This document shows, piece after piece, positions 11,614 through 23,672 of a DNA stretch of 64,000 nucleotides. Position 1 is the stretch's first letter, and the number at the start of each line of letters is the position of its first letter. Origin of the DNA: Cerrena zonata (lineage: Eukaryota > Basidiomycota > Agaricomycetes > Polyporales > Cerrenaceae); assembly GCA_038087015.1 (NCBI GenBank), contig JASBNA010000110.1:1-64000 (forward strand). Direction: 5' to 3'. A program made the translations under genes and the position numbers. The notes under the pieces were generated by a model. It made no database searches. It saw nothing but the letters and a program-made list of their open reading frames with translations, and was not told where the DNA came from.

Positions 11614-14600
11614 TTAGTATACTACACGGTACATATGCTCATCGACATAGGGATTAACATAAAATTCATTACATTTCTCAAGCACGACGGGGAGCGATGG
11701 GACCAAATCGGGGGAAGTGCATAATACTACTGAAGATTTTGTCCACCGGAATGATGGTTGCATGACGGATACCATTCTTGAATGCTCGAGAGACTTTGTA
11801 CATGCCATGGTGTGGATGGGGTAGAGCGGGAAATGTGGTAAACCATTCAACGTAAGCAAGGTGTTGCGGGATAACAATATCCGACAACAGTTGCTGATGC
11901 CGAGATGCGATTGAGAAAACCGCACGAACCTGCGCCACACGGTATCCTGTAGTATATACATATATTTGTAAGAAATGTTTTTGATGAGAGCAAGAAACGA
12001 CGTACGAGATACTCCAACAGACTCACAGTCTGACTCATCGACAATACTTATAAGAACGGTGTCGAATCGTGCTGGGACCAATCGACCTTGTTTGTCTTGA
12101 TATGATGGACGAGTGTGGGCAACATCCATAACGTCGTCGCTGTTAAGCTAATCATCCACTGGCCTGTTATAAACCTGATCTTGTGGAAGATCTGAAGTGA
12201 GGAGAAGGGAAGGATAATGTTTGCCGCAGCGCGCTCGAGTCGATCACCTGAGAAGGTCGGGTTCCTTCTGTGTGCAATGAATATTGTCAGGGCATTGTGG
12301 ATATCAATTGCACCGTAGTTGTCTGCCAGGGAATTGAAGTCGACTGAGTAAACGGTTGGATACTTGGTCATGACCACATGAGGGTGGCGGATAACTGGAG
12401 CCCGGCCAACAGTCAGACTACTTGCTCTGGGTTTCAAACGAAGGCGCCAGTTCACAAAGTGGTCGTAACGGAATATCGCTCAAGCCATTTCGTCATTTGT
12501 GCGAATGCGTTACGTGTGTTTGAGGCATTATAGGCGTCCTTAGCATAATCGATGTGTAGCCGTTCCGTTGTCTGTGTATTGTAATTTTCCGTTGTACCAA
12601 AAAGCTCTATTGAGTACCGATAATGACCCGCATTATGAAGTTTTGGTAGTTGAAAGCGAGCCCGGACACCAAGGTCCACAAAAATGTTCTTGTTGGCGTG
12701 GAATTTCCGTAGCGCGGCGTCCATATCGCCCAATGTCGTTGATCTGTGGGCCTTATATTGTGCAAGATATAGAAAGTCAAGCATGCCCCGAACGGCAAGT
12801 AGTAACCGAGTAGTCGAATGTCCATTTAGAAGGCGTAGATCCACAATGAGACCCATGACGATACGTGCAATATCTCGGTGCTCCTGACCGGATACGCGAG
12901 ATAGAGTGGTGATCCCCTTGGTAAAAAGTCGAGTGGTATGGTTAGGGGGCATGCGACGGCATCGGGCGTCGACCTCAATCGGTCCAAATGCCTTTGAGTT
13001 AGTGAGCCATGCAACAAGGTGCTTGATCAATGCTTGATAGAGTTGGTGGAGAATATCCGGTGTGATGGCGCGGAAAATGTTGGTGTAAGGGAAGCCTTCC
13101 CAGAATGGATGTACAATGGGTTTGATCCCAGCACCTCGACATGCAGCAAAGAACTCTCCCGGAGGACCGTCGACAAGCTCCAGCGCTTCTAGAACCGCTT
13201 GCAAGTCTCGAGGTTCACCTAGGTCACCTGATCCTAACTCGTCACGGGGAACGTCACAGGTAGGGCAAACCTTTGTGCAGGTAACTAGGAGTTGTTCCGG
13301 GTAATCGCCAACAAATGCAGCAAATAGTAGGTGACAGCGTCGGAGGACTCCATCTCCACCCCGCATCGGAAGACCATGCTTGCCAGCTTCAACGAGAGGG
13401 TCAAGCATAAGCTTCATACCACGATGAAATAAATTCGCAAGTGCACGTCGACGGGAGGTGGGACTTGTGATATGTTTGAGACGAGTAGTGGGGAGATAAT
13501 CCAGAAGTATCTGAGCTTGTCGAGAGGGTTTCTTGCGTATTTCTTTAGGTATGTTGCCGATAGTAAGGTATACGGGGTATGCGGTTTTACCTCGAAACAA
13601 AGTCAATTGTGTCTTATCGGAAGATATGATAATAGGGATGATTGTAGCGCCCGGGGTCTTTTCTTCAAGTGCGATCTACAAAATAGAAGGTACGTATCAG
13701 AAGTTAGCGATCTCTCACAGCTTGAGAGTACTTAATTATATCAGAATTACCTGCGTACTCCACCACCACTTCCCAGTATGCATCTCATGATAGATGCGAT
13801 GCTCTGAGTGACATGCCGGATCGCTATAATGCTGTTCGGGAGAAAATACAAGGTATGCTGCAAACTCTGGGTTCCTGAACAGTGCCCGAACACACTCGAT
13901 GACATCACGGAAGTAGATATCAAACGACTCCCCCGCAACAACGATCTCCTCACGCTTGAATCGAGGTCGCCCAGGAAGAGATTCATCGGTTATCTTATGT
14001 AACTCGACAGAATTCTTGTATGACAGACCAAGTTTTTCGGCCATCTGAAGATAAGAGTAAGCTATACATACATGTGGTTTGATAATTTATTTGTACTCAC
14101 ATTATCAAGGGCCAGAAGCTCATTGATTGCTGTCGATCCAGGACCGCGAAGTTTCACCCATCTTGCAAATTCCCAGTCAAGGCGGGAAATAAATGGAGCA
14201 TATGGACTCCTGGCGGATGTATGCTCAAACTGAGCTTGAGAGGCTTGATACTCGTTGTTCCCTTTCTGGCTGCTTATCGGGGCACCGGGATTTCCTTTGC
14301 TCTTCGGAAACAGCTTCTATATGGCTCTTGGCTAATATTTCGCTCGTTCTCTGTCCGTTCGGCTTGAGTACGTCGTACATTATCGGACTCGGATGGCAAG
14401 TGCTCTTCATCATGTAGAGGCGGTCCTTGGTACTGTTCATCAACCTCTGGTTCCCAATCAGGTTCATTCGGATCGAAGTCGAGATGATCGTCTTGAATCT
14501 CGTCGTCTTGAATCCCGTCGTCTTGAATCTCGACATCTTGGATCTCATCGTCATTGTTGTCTGTTGGGTGCTGATAACCTCCAGGCTCCCGACCAAAGTC

Positions 14601-14825
14601 ATGCTCAGAATAATCTTGTCCGAAGAAATCTCCTTCGAAACAAGGGGCGCTTGGAGGTTGGTCTTGGTCATGCACTCCCGGCATATATTCATCTGCCTGA
14701 TCGAGGATTGCACGACACCTTGGGTTCGTTGTAGTAGCAAGGTGACGAGAGTATCCAGAAGAACTAAAAAGAGTATTACAGCCCTCGCAGAAGGCGTCGA
14801 GGGTCGGGATAGAGTAAATCGACAT
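11614..14825 (-). pseudogene. Plavaka-type (CMC superfamily) transposase, copy 1, inactivated
   Basis: The N-terminus starts MSIYSIPTLDAFCEGC and has a C2H2-like finger (CEGC ... HLATTTNPRC), then an acidic linker with repeated EIQDD units. The first core exon reads YAPFISRLDWEFARWVKLRG. The next has EIVVAGESFDIYFRDVIECV and MHTGKWWWSTQ (13736-14044). The catalytic core (12452-13690) carries SDKTQLTLFRGKTAYPVYLT, a CPTCDVPRDELG knuckle, PDILHQLYQ and TTERLHIDYAKDAY. The C-terminus has YQDKQGRLVPARFDTVLIS and HLAYVEWF. Plavaka enzymes cut and paste DNA elements in fungi. At least three frame breaks disable this copy: after WLER near 12465, near 12135-12165 before DDVMDVAHT, and near 11695, where the last 23 residues (VLEKCNEFYVNPY...) are out of frame. 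Introns of normal size are conserved. It lies head to head with the DUF6532 gene. Confidence 0.9.
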
Positions 14826-14989
14826 GATATTGTCTGGTAAAGGTAAGTAACATGGGATAGGTGCGTTACAAGCGGTAACACTAGCCGGTATCAAGGTCAA
14901 TGCAATACGGGTCTAGCTCCGCTCCGCCACGTATCTGCACTACTCACCTTCCTTCTACATCCTCTAAAGGCCCTTCCTCGCTATTAGGT
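14826..14989. promoter_or_regulatory. Shared divergent promoter region of Plavaka copy 1 and its partner
   Basis: Only 164 bases separate the transposase start (14825, minus) from the DUF6532 gene start (14990, plus). Any promoter elements for both must lie here or in the 5' exons. No distinct TATA box was evident. The second Plavaka copy has an almost identical arrangement with 160 bases. Confidence 0.5.
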
Positions 14990-17240
14990 ATGGCGGGTAC
15001 TCGAGCAAGTACAGCAAAGCAGCAGTCAAAGGCACAGAAGATGAAGGAAGACTCTCAGGAGCGTAAGGGTAAGAAGGGCAAGAAACCAAGCACTGCCAAA
15101 GAGTCATGTAAGTTATAACCTCAAAAGGGATTTTGGAAAATAGTACACTGACTTAGGATGGCTTGTTAGCTGCGGAGCTCACAAGCACCAAGGATAAGAC
15201 AAAGACAGTCAGAGAAGGTTGAGTCTATTATCCTATTTCTTGTATATTTTCTGATGATTATAGGCTCTGGGTGTAAACGGGGGTCTTCAACGAGTGCAAC
15301 AACGTCGAACTCGAAGCGACGCAAAGGTTTGTCATTGTGTCCAACTGTGCGAGCACATTACTTACCATCTCTCTAAAGAGTGTTGAGCCTAAGAATGGCC
15401 TGTCAGCCCAACCGGAGGCTCCTAGTCGTCGCCAGTATTTAGATCGCCATGACTGGGAGTGTACACAAGATGGACTAACCCAATCTTTATCAGCATATGC
15501 AGCGCCTGAAATCATTGATACCGATGCCAACGTGGAGCTACAGAAAGAGCGGACCAAGAAGAAAACAGCAACGACAAAGAAGGCCAAGCAGGTTGGTGAA
15601 ATAGAGGAGATAACATCTTTGTCTTCGTCTTCATCGGATGAAAAGGCTTCCAGCTCGGAGTCTGATACTGGAAGTGCCGGTAGTGAGGATGTAGAGGATG
15701 ACGACTCAGAAGTGGAGATAACAACTACAAAGCTTCAGCAGCGACTAGAGCTTGAGGTGTGTACGGAAATTTCATTGTGGGGTCTACAATATTGAAGCTT
15801 GAAGCCTGTTGCTTATAGCGTCCATACGTTCGTGGAAAGGAGGCTCCCAGCGATGTCAAGAAGGGGAAAGACCCACATGGCTTTCCATCAGACCGCACCG
15901 GGTCCGCATCTGATGGACAGAACATGAGTATAGTTCTCGACAATAACTTCGATCTGACATTTCTCTCTCAGCCGCCACTTGCCATCAAGTTGGAGAGTGA
16001 TATCGAGAGTAAACCTCTCCTGCCTTTGGCTGAAACTGAAGATGGTTTGAAGCACAGACATCCTGAGTCGCCCACTGTCCTTGATCTACCCGATTCACCT
16101 GGCGGAAAACTGTCGATCAAGCAACAGCATCCTCGGCTCAGGGCATGTCTCCATCAGGCTATTGGTCAGACTCTCAAGTATCTCTTTTTCGTTCAAGCAT
16201 TCCCCCTCCTTCCTGAGAAGAAACGCTGCTACCGTGAAGCACTCCTCACCGCCGCCCGCGCCAACGAGGATGACGACATCGAACAGGAGTTGAAGTCGAA
16301 CAAAGAGTACTCAAATTGGTTGGCAACAGTCGTACGTTTTAATCTGTCATTCCCATGCGAAGCCTTCATTCAACACATGACACGATTCTCACAGCTGGAT
16401 GCACGTGTGAATAACATCAAATCACAGTGTAAATCAATAGCAAGAAACAAAGTGGTCGAGTTCTACCAGTTGGATACACGCTCCCAAGTGGCCTGCAAGG
16501 GATGTGTTGCATATCTCCAAAAAAGACACCCTGACTACCTGTTTACATTCCCGGAGGATCCCAAGGTATGTGAAAATCAATATTCATTTCATGGTCACAG
16601 ATATAACATCTCTATTCGTTACAAGAGTGGAAAGGCTGATACGGGCAAGCCGTTTTACACCCAATGATTATCTATATTCTGGCAAATGCGGGGGGATCAA
16701 GGAAGCAGTTCAGCGACTGCTGCCACACTTCTCTGAGACCCCCAACAACGAGTATGAGATCTCTCGTTGTTGGAAAACAAGTCAATGCTATTTCCGACGT
16801 ACCATAGTAGTTACCCAATTAGTCAATTTCGGCGCTTACGTCTCAGGTGAACACGTTCGCCACGTCGTATTGCTTCCCTCAGTCCGTCTACGTTCCATGA
16901 TCGACGACTGAGGTTTCGGCACTCTTGTGCCTTCCCTAGACGATATCTATTTTCCAACACTCGTCACCTACTGGCTCTCGCTAGTGTCGCCGTGAGTTCT
17001 TCTTCATTATTGACATATAGCATACATTTTCTGATGCATTCCCAGGCTTACAATGCTCTCGACGAGTATTCCACTGGTACCCTCATCAAATGACAATTCT
17101 CAGCTGATAGCGTGAAGACCGTCTATAACGACCATCTAGTGTCGCTCGAATTACTCGCCTGCAACCCGAAGAACGAAGTCACATATCATTCCTTGCTGCG
17201 AAAGATATTCGGCCTCGCATTGTACGCCTTCCTCTTCTAT
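14990..17240 (+). pseudogene. DUF6532-type partner gene of Plavaka copy 1, broken
   Basis: The start MAGTRASTAKQQSKAQKMKE opens a basic, Lys-rich N-terminus, followed by an acidic Ser/Asp/Glu-rich linker (15600-15720). The conserved domain begins near 16130: HPRLRACLHQAIGQTLKYLF, FVQAFPLLPEKKRCYREALL and TAARANEDDDIEQEL, then WLATVV. The C-terminal block is AYNALDEYSTGTLIK (17050-17090) and FSADSVKTVYNDHLVSLELL. This matches the basidiomycete domain catalogued as DUF6532, whose function is unknown. Introns have clean GT-AG ends. An in-frame TGA at 17091-17093 splits the C-terminal block, and the frame is lost between about 16660 and 17040, so the gene is dead. The basic N-terminus and its place beside a transposase suggest a DNA-associated accessory protein; this is inference. 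Confidence 0.75.
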
Positions 17241-17249
17241 CAAATATTC

Positions 17250-17590
17250 TATGACTTACTTGTTCTTCAGCTCCTCAGCTGTGAGCCCTACCTCAACTCA
17301 CCGAGATGTCAATACCGAGAACAATGGACACCGACCCGCATTAGACATTACAATCAATTTAGACTAGTTGTAGCGTACTGCTGTGAAATATATGTTACTT
17401 TCTTGATACTTCGATTGGATGTGATTGTGAAGAAATGAGTAAATTGAACCGCAGGATCATTGTCTACAAAGTGATATTATGTCTCTTCACCTCTATTTTT
17501 TTCTAATTGATTCATTCAGACATCTACTTTCTTGGGGACTAAAATATTCTTCTATTTTGAACATTTCATCCATTTGACACCCATTTAACA
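17250..17590. other. Short stretch without gene
   Basis: AT-rich sequence between the DUF6532 relic and the minus-strand nucleotidyltransferase-like relic. The right boundary of the Plavaka copy 1 element should be near, but no terminal repeat was recognised. Confidence 0.35.
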
Positions 17591-17591
17591 C

Positions 17592-18380
17592 TCAATTCCG
17601 TCTATTAATGGCATAACAGGACTCAATTATCTCCAATGCGGAATTCGTGTTTTTCCTGATGATGACTTGAACCTTGAGCTTAGGCATGGGCCCGTCGGGC
17701 AGATCCTTCTCGAACATGAAACACCAGCGATACCGTCTTTCACATTTCCATATCGACCTGTGACAGTCGCTGTCCGTCTCTCGGAGAACGGAGCTGTCGA
17801 GTTCGAGTGCCGAGTACAGGTGTATCCTTGTGCGAGTGAGAAGATTACAACCTGTGAGCTGCACAACATAGACACATATATTTCAAGATTTGAGTCTGGA
17901 TAGAATGGTCTGTCGAAGAATTGTAGTGCACTAGAGCCGGATATGAGGGAGCCGGTGCAGGCTTGAAGATGGAGGAAGGCAATTGGGTTGAAGAAATACC
18001 GAAGTAAGAAGTGAGTCACATTGAATCTTTCCTCCATATAGACATTCACTGCGCGGTTGATTACGTGACCCGTTCTCAGCAAAAGAACAAGAGTCTTTGT
18101 CGAACAGCGGTCAAAGATCGATTCTTGAATACATCGTATGGACATGCCATTGCTCAAAGAAGATGTCGATCAATTCCCAATGCCTGTGGTGCCTGGGAAG
18201 TCGAATTTCTGACCGTTGGATGGCGTCAGCTCAATCTGTACTTCGACATACGCGAGTCGCATCGTTCTCTGAACATATTGTTTAGTAGTATTACAAGTGA
18301 GCAAGTAGCACTCAAGTACAAGATTATACCACTCATCATTAGAGACCCGAGACCGAGCATCCAGGCGCGAGATTAGCGAA
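17592..18380 (-). pseudogene. Nucleotidyltransferase-like basidiomycete protein, fragment
   Basis: The minus strand encodes RTGHVINRAVNVYMEERFNV, FFNPIAFLHLQACTGSLISG and SSALQFFDRPFYPDSNLEIY. This resembles a large family of uncharacterised basidiomycete proteins in which an SGS(x)ALQFLDR...SDLDLYV block looks like the active-site strand of a nucleotidyltransferase fold. Here the second acidic position reads NLEIYV, so catalysis is doubtful. The C-terminal strand (PKLKVQVIIRKNTNSALEII) is in another frame than the main block, meaning a frameshift near 17690-17860. An upstream exon-like piece (VEVQIELTPSNGQKFDFPGT) lies near 18180-18250. It is probably a pseudogene; the function is unknown. 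Confidence 0.5.
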
Positions 18381-18399
18381 ACATTCTACGCCATTGTCT

Positions 18400-20397
18400 G
18401 AGTAGCCATGGAGGTGAAACACAAACCATGACAACGAGTGACAGTCTCCACCTGATGCATCTTCTGGGGTAACCCATGCCGCAGAGAAAAACGGAAGAGA
18501 GGCCTAACAATGGAAAACAGAAATGGCTACATAATATCTTGCGAGCAAATCGTCGCGATAGAGGATTATTGTCATACAATATGATATTATTGGCAGGTCT
18601 GGTAATGATGTTTAGCTATAGGGAAAGAAGCAACGTAGACCTTCAACGTGAGTTTTTGTTCGCGTTTCGGTATTGCTCTTGGTAGAACACTGCCCTGTCT
18701 GGGAGTAAAAATCCCCTTTCAAGGAATCGTCAAAAGGGTTCCTAAAACCTAATCAAATAGGCGACAATAAGTAGACTCTTGTTCTGTGGTTTGACATTTC
18801 GCCTATAAACGTGGTCCTGAGGTTCGAAGAGGTACAATGGTGATCATAGACTTACATCGGTCAGTATCGGCAAGGGACGAAATGTGAGGTTTCTAGACAT
18901 CGAAGTCAGGACTAATGATGCAGGACGTAGTAAGCAATCAAAGACGAGAGCCGGCTGTTATTGCTCACAGGAGGGGACATGTATGTTCTCTGCATCAGCC
19001 TACACAGGTTCTCCACTGGAGAGCGACTGGGAGCATACGGACGACATCGGTGATCCGAAGACGAAATACGACACGTTGAAGCCTTAAAGCCCAGTAGTAC
19101 GGGTTACTGAGAGTTCTTGAGGTTTCGAGGTTCCCAATGAAAAGTGTCCGTGGCAACAGGCACTTTTCTGGGGTCCTACCTGTTCCTGCGTACTAGCACA
19201 TAGTACATACTAGCCCATGATAATGTTCAACCGCTGGCACTGTTTGGCAGCAGAGTCGGCATCAACCTGGACGAAATTCCAGCGTCTAGCATATGCTTCT
19301 TTAGATAATACGATTCCGACTTTAGGGCAGGCTCCTAATACCAGCCTCACAATTCGCTCAAGGGAAGAGATGATTCGTGGCATATATATAGTGATTGAGA
19401 TCACGTGTTTTGATTCTGCTTTCGGTAACTGGCACTAGTTAAAGCAGCGACAAGTCGCACAATTCCGATACCTTGCGGTACACTAAAGTTTAACAAAGTA
19501 CAAATGGATATTTACTAGCCCATGTCAATTAAGTGCCAAAAAAATGTAATAAGACATGGACCAAAAAAACATCTTGTGAATGTTCCTCCGGTTCTGTCTG
19601 CGACAGAACCTCCGTCACATCACTGCGTAAGCAAGAAATTACAATGGTATAAAACAATGACATATAGATAAGTAAAAAATAAGAACATATCCCCATCTCT
19701 GCTCCTCCGCATCTGTCTTCGACAGAAGCTCCGTCGCAGGATGGCGACCAAAGGCGCGAGGACGGGAAAAGGCCAAGAAAAGGAAGTGGTAAGCAAGGAC
19801 AAACAATGTGTAGGGGAGACGCGACGCGACGTGGAGCAGGTCACAGGGTCCTGCGCGAAAGGTCACGTGAAATCGAAAACGTCCCAAGAGGAAAAAAAAC
19901 GATCCAGGGTATCGGAATGGAGACGCCAGGTCGCACAATCCCGAGACCCTTTCCCTGTTTTCCAATGTAGATATACCTGAACATTGAACGTTGAACCCTC
20001 ATAACCTGTAGCTAATAATATAAAATATGTAAAGGTGTTGAGAGAATAAAGCTAGAAAAGTCGAGTTGTATATGGCTGCTGCTCCGTCGCATTGCCCTCA
20101 TACAGTTGTTCAATTGTGTTGTGTCTCTGGGTCAGTCTCAGTAGAGTGACTGCTACAATAAGATCAACATTAGAGAATATAGGTTCTAATTGTCATACAG
20201 TAGTACTATAGGGGATGTCAATTGATGCAGTGGAAATGGAGATGGAGTGTCTCCAGAGTTTGAATGTGAGGAACCAAACTTGAAGGAACCGAGGTCTGTC
20301 AGGTTTCTCACAGAGTCGAACAGCCAGTAGCAGAGCGTGGGAGAAAGGGAAGCAAGAGCAAACAGTGTGCAAATGATCAGGACCCCCGCCTATTACC
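18400..20397. other. Gene-poor repeat field
   Basis: No supported gene. A motif GTCGCACAATTCCGATACC at about 19455 recurs in altered form at about 19931 and, reverse-complemented, at 39745-39785. Two hairpin-bearing direct repeats lie at 19588-19625 and 19703-19742 (CTGTCTGCGACAG and CTGTCTTCGACAG cores, each followed by AACCTCCGTC or AAGCTCCGTC). The remaining open frames are short and unrelated to any family. Confidence 0.5.
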
Positions 20398-20400
20398 ATA

Positions 20401-20686
20401 CACAGCGGGGATTACAGCGTGCGACCGTTGAGCGCACGTAATTAACACGCGAAAAACATTCTGAATGTTTTTCGCGTGTTTCCGACCTAAACATGCCAAA
20501 AAACATGGCGTGTCACAGAGTGAGCGGCACGTCACGAAATATTCTATATTTGGACCTATGAGGACGGGAAGTCACTGGCATGTTTGTTAGCATGTTTGCT
20601 CCAAAAAACATTCAAAAAACATGCAACATGTTTTTGTCATGTTAATTACGTGCACTCTGTGATCGCACGCGTCAATCCCCGCTGTG
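20401..20686. mobile_element. MITE, 286 bp, CACAGCGGGG termini, 3-bp target duplication
   Basis: Terminal inverted repeats of about 45 bases begin CACAGCGGGGATT and include GCACGTAATTAACA. They are flanked by ATA on both sides (20398-20400 and 20687-20689). The interior has a second palindrome (CGAAAAACATTCTGAATG...) and many AAACATG words but no open frame. A CAC terminus with a 3-base duplication fits the CMC (CACTA/Mirage/Chapaev) superfamily. Related copies are at 32321-32417 (half), 33861-34135 (diverged) and 38829-39104. Confidence 0.85.
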
Positions 20687-20694
20687 ATAAATGT

Positions 20695-20860
20695 CATATA
20701 CGAGGTGCGGACGGAAATGGACGATTCTGACCCCCTATGTCCGATCTTTTTGCGGACGGATTGACCGATAATTGGGCTGAGCCTGTATGGCGGAAGTGGT
20801 CTATGCTGAGCAAGGTCCGATATGTCGTGCGGACGGAAGGCACCGGGATCTGAGACAATC
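20695..20860. repeat. Fragment related to the 38.5 kb inverted-repeat element
   Basis: GAGGTGCGGACGGAAATGG, GACCCCCTATGT and GCGGACGGATTG(A)CC are also found, in the same order, at 38498-38560 inside the 38460-39632 element. It is probably a truncated copy of that transposon adjacent to the MITE. Confidence 0.5.
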
Positions 20861-20869
20861 GATGCAGTG

Positions 20870-21840
20870 CTATGCAGTGCCGCGGCTTATTACTTTAAGT
20901 TGCATGAACTCGTCCTACGTAGATACTCCTGAAGTATATTATCTCGGACATGTACCAATGAAAATGTTTAATATCTACCAGTACTATCTGACCATGCATC
21001 GAAAAAGGGAAGCGGCTAGTACGTAATTCATCGTAGTACACCTAGTCATTTGTTCGATTGATTCTTCTTTGTAGCACTATTTGGGACTTTTAGGTGCTGT
21101 GCTGTATCTATTGCCTTACTCATTATATCATTCCATATCCATACTTCACGCAGAACTACGCATTGCATCAAACAAAAGGTCCATCCAATACTAGAAAGTT
21201 CACATCATGCATGATGTATTTATTTCACTCGTAATGAAACAGGTATATATCGTCTCCGTTTACTACTCTCCAACTCAGGCTTCAAGGTCAGACCACAGGA
21301 CTGTGGGAGCGACACACTATAACTATGTGTTCACATGCATGAAACGGGAATGAAATCACTCATTGTCTGAAAGAGTGAGATTCAAGTAAGTCATTTGTTG
21401 ATCTTATTGTTTTCGTAGTTCGATCAGAATAGCGAACTGGAGGCTCGGAGATGTTACGCGTTCAAAGGTAGCCCACGAGTCCCGCGGCGACTCGGAGAGG
21501 CGAAATTCAGTGAAAGAGGTAGGGATGTAATTGGACAGCAGAGGAAACAAGACTAAAGCTCCGACATAGATAATACAAATTGATTTCCGTATCTTGTGGA
21601 CCCCTTACGGAAGGATCTGCTATCTACGTCGGAGACATAAGACTTCCCCTGTGTTTCACCGCTAACGCTTTGTGGTTCTAGGGCTATTACCGAACAGGGC
21701 GTAAGTTGTTGCGAACAATAAGTATGGGCAAATACAAGACTGACACGATCACCACCCAGGACTACCCACTCTCTCACAGAGGCATTACGATGACGGTCAA
21801 ACACATAGGTCAGTTACATCCGCCGAGTCAATCATTAACA
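20870..21840. other. Stretch without recognisable gene
   Basis: Short open frames on both strands without family resemblance; no inverted repeats noted. Confidence 0.35.
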
Positions 21841-21849
21841 ACTACTGAC

Positions 21850-22330
21850 CAGCTTATGTAGCGCCCGCCAAACCCAAGCCGACCCCCGATTCTGACTCGA
21901 AGAAGGAGACCTTCGACAGACTTAAGGGTTTGATTGAGACCATCCACTTGGTAGAAGGATACACCTTGGGTCCTCCTCTCAAGCATCCCTTGGCTCGAAA
22001 CCAGGGTTGGGATATCGGTACGTTACATTGCCTACACGGTAGTGACAAGGATAATAATCCAAACGGGGTTCAGCTTTACTCGCAGACTTCCAAGATTTGG
22101 AGACATACAATGAATACCGACAGCATGAGACACACCTTCAGTAAGTATTCCAGTCCTCGTTGCTGGTGATAAAGCTTGATTGGTATCGCAGGATGATGAA
22201 GCTTCTCCAGGGGGTGACTGAGGGTAAGTGCCACTAATCGGTAATAGATTCGATATGTCACTCAATGATTCCATAGATGTCCTTTCCTACCAAATTGAAG
22301 TCTCACCAGCACCTTCAAAGTGTTAGGACA
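21850..22330 (+). CDS. Possible exons of an unidentified gene
   Basis: The plus strand has several open segments with plausible splice sites. The first is VAPAKPKPTPDSDSKKETFD continuing to KHPLARNQGWDIG, which ends at a GGTACGT-like donor near 22020. The next is QLYSQTSKIWRHTMNTDSMR, ending at CAG/GTAAGT near 22142. A short segment follows (RMMKLLQGVTEG), and last comes SFPTKLKSHQHLQSV ending in a stop. I recognise no family, and the start is unknown. It may be the 3' part of a decayed gene, since nothing similar was seen upstream of 21840. Confidence 0.25.
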
Positions 22331-22520
22331 ATCGAATAGGGTCAAGGGCCAGGATTACGGCGACAGACGATCAGGAGGTTATGATGCAACAGCGAAGTTG
22401 CGGCGGGAAGAATATGCAATACAGACCCTAATAACAACATATAAATTGTAACAATACACTGTTGATGTGACGTTAGCACGGTGCAAACGATGGATCAAAT
22501 ATACATACCATAAGAATACA

Positions 22521-23416
22521 TCATCGTCCATGAGTGACCAACTCCTCAAACGCTTGTCGAACCTGTTTGATGAAGCTGTAGATATCTCTTGATTCGTTTA
22601 GTTCATCCAGAAGTATGGGTAAATTTGGCAGGAAAGGACTCGTGGTCGGTACTGAGTAATACACTCCGTTAATATGTGGGCTGTGGTAAAGGAACAGGGA
22701 CTCGCCTTTGTAAGTCTTCCCTGATACATCCATTACAAAGCTGAACTCTCGATGTAGATCCGAAGGGTCAATATGCGTAAACCGAATTAGAATCTTGTCT
22801 TTGTCGATCCCTTCAATGGCACATTGTGTCCTGCGTTCAATTTCTGCGAGCTCGGGGGATATCTGGGAAGCATGTTTGTCTAGTAGATTGCGCTCGCGTT
22901 CGTTTGATGTAGGTATAAATTTAGGATCAAGTTTATTTATGGAATACATACCACGCCGTAAATTCTGTACTATCGCTCGACGTTGCTCGATCTCAACGTC
23001 CAACGAGGCACACTTCTCCTTGATAGAGGCGAGTTTCCGAAGAAACGCTGCTACTGAGCTCTCTGCTTCTTTGCGTTCTTCTTGCTCCTTGCCAAGTACT
23101 ACCGCACGGTCAACGCTTTGTACGTAGAGAAAGGTTTTTACTTCATACTAGTCATAAGTTCCAACTCCTTCACTTTACATTGGTTCGTCTCCTGTTCTAG
23201 TTGCTTTGATTTCTCCGCAATCTTTCCCTTATTCGATACATAGTTGTTCTTTCTGTGAGTTATCTCTGTAACGGCACGTTGTGTGTAATTCGACACGGCT
23301 TTCAGGAAATTTCGTGAAGAGGTTTCATATGCTCCCAACCTGAGGTTGATGTGTGGATTTGGCTGGGAAAGAACGGTGGCAAGGTCAAGTTTCGACACCC
23401 GCACTACGTGTGGCAT
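22521..23416 (-). CDS. SPC25: Kinetochore protein Spc25
   Basis: Spc25 is a subunit of the Ndc80 complex, which joins kinetochores to spindle microtubules. The N-terminus MPHVVRVSKLDLATVLSQPN is followed by LGAYETSSRNFLKAVSNYTQ and a long coiled coil (KIAEKSKQLEQETNQCKVKE, EEQ-type helices up to LDVEIEQRRAIVQNL). The globular C-terminal domain has IDKDKILIRFTHIDPSDLHR, EFSFVMDVSG and LPILLDELNESRDIYSFIKQ, ending EELVTHGR. The start at 23416 fits the conserved N-terminus. Introns lie near 23110-23160, near 22890-22955 and at 22652-22705; the last has a GC donor (AAAG/GCGAGT) and, removed, restores TYKVPTTSPF. The coding frame looks intact at family-typical length. It is head to head with the truncated kinase gene. 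Confidence 0.9.
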
Positions 23417-23672
23417 GTTTAGTATACAAGATTTTCGTCGAAGAAAGTAGCTATAACAAAGTCGTGGTTGTAAGGAGGTTAAGGTTGACGCGACGCGAAC
23501 CGCATCGATCACCATCACGCAGTGGCGGCCGATCGTGTCGTTCTTAATTTGGGACGCGGGGAAAGCCTAAAGTGTTTCAAGTTCAACTTTCAACCCAAAC
23601 TCTCATCGCAACTGTCTCGAAGGCAGAAAACCTTGTATACCATTTCCCTCTTGACGACTCTGCACGAAACTC

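Noticed and set aside
14393..14840. Plus-strand frames of 113 and 137 codons, rich in Leu/Val repeats
   Set aside because: Antisense of the acidic EIQDD repeats of Plavaka copy 1.
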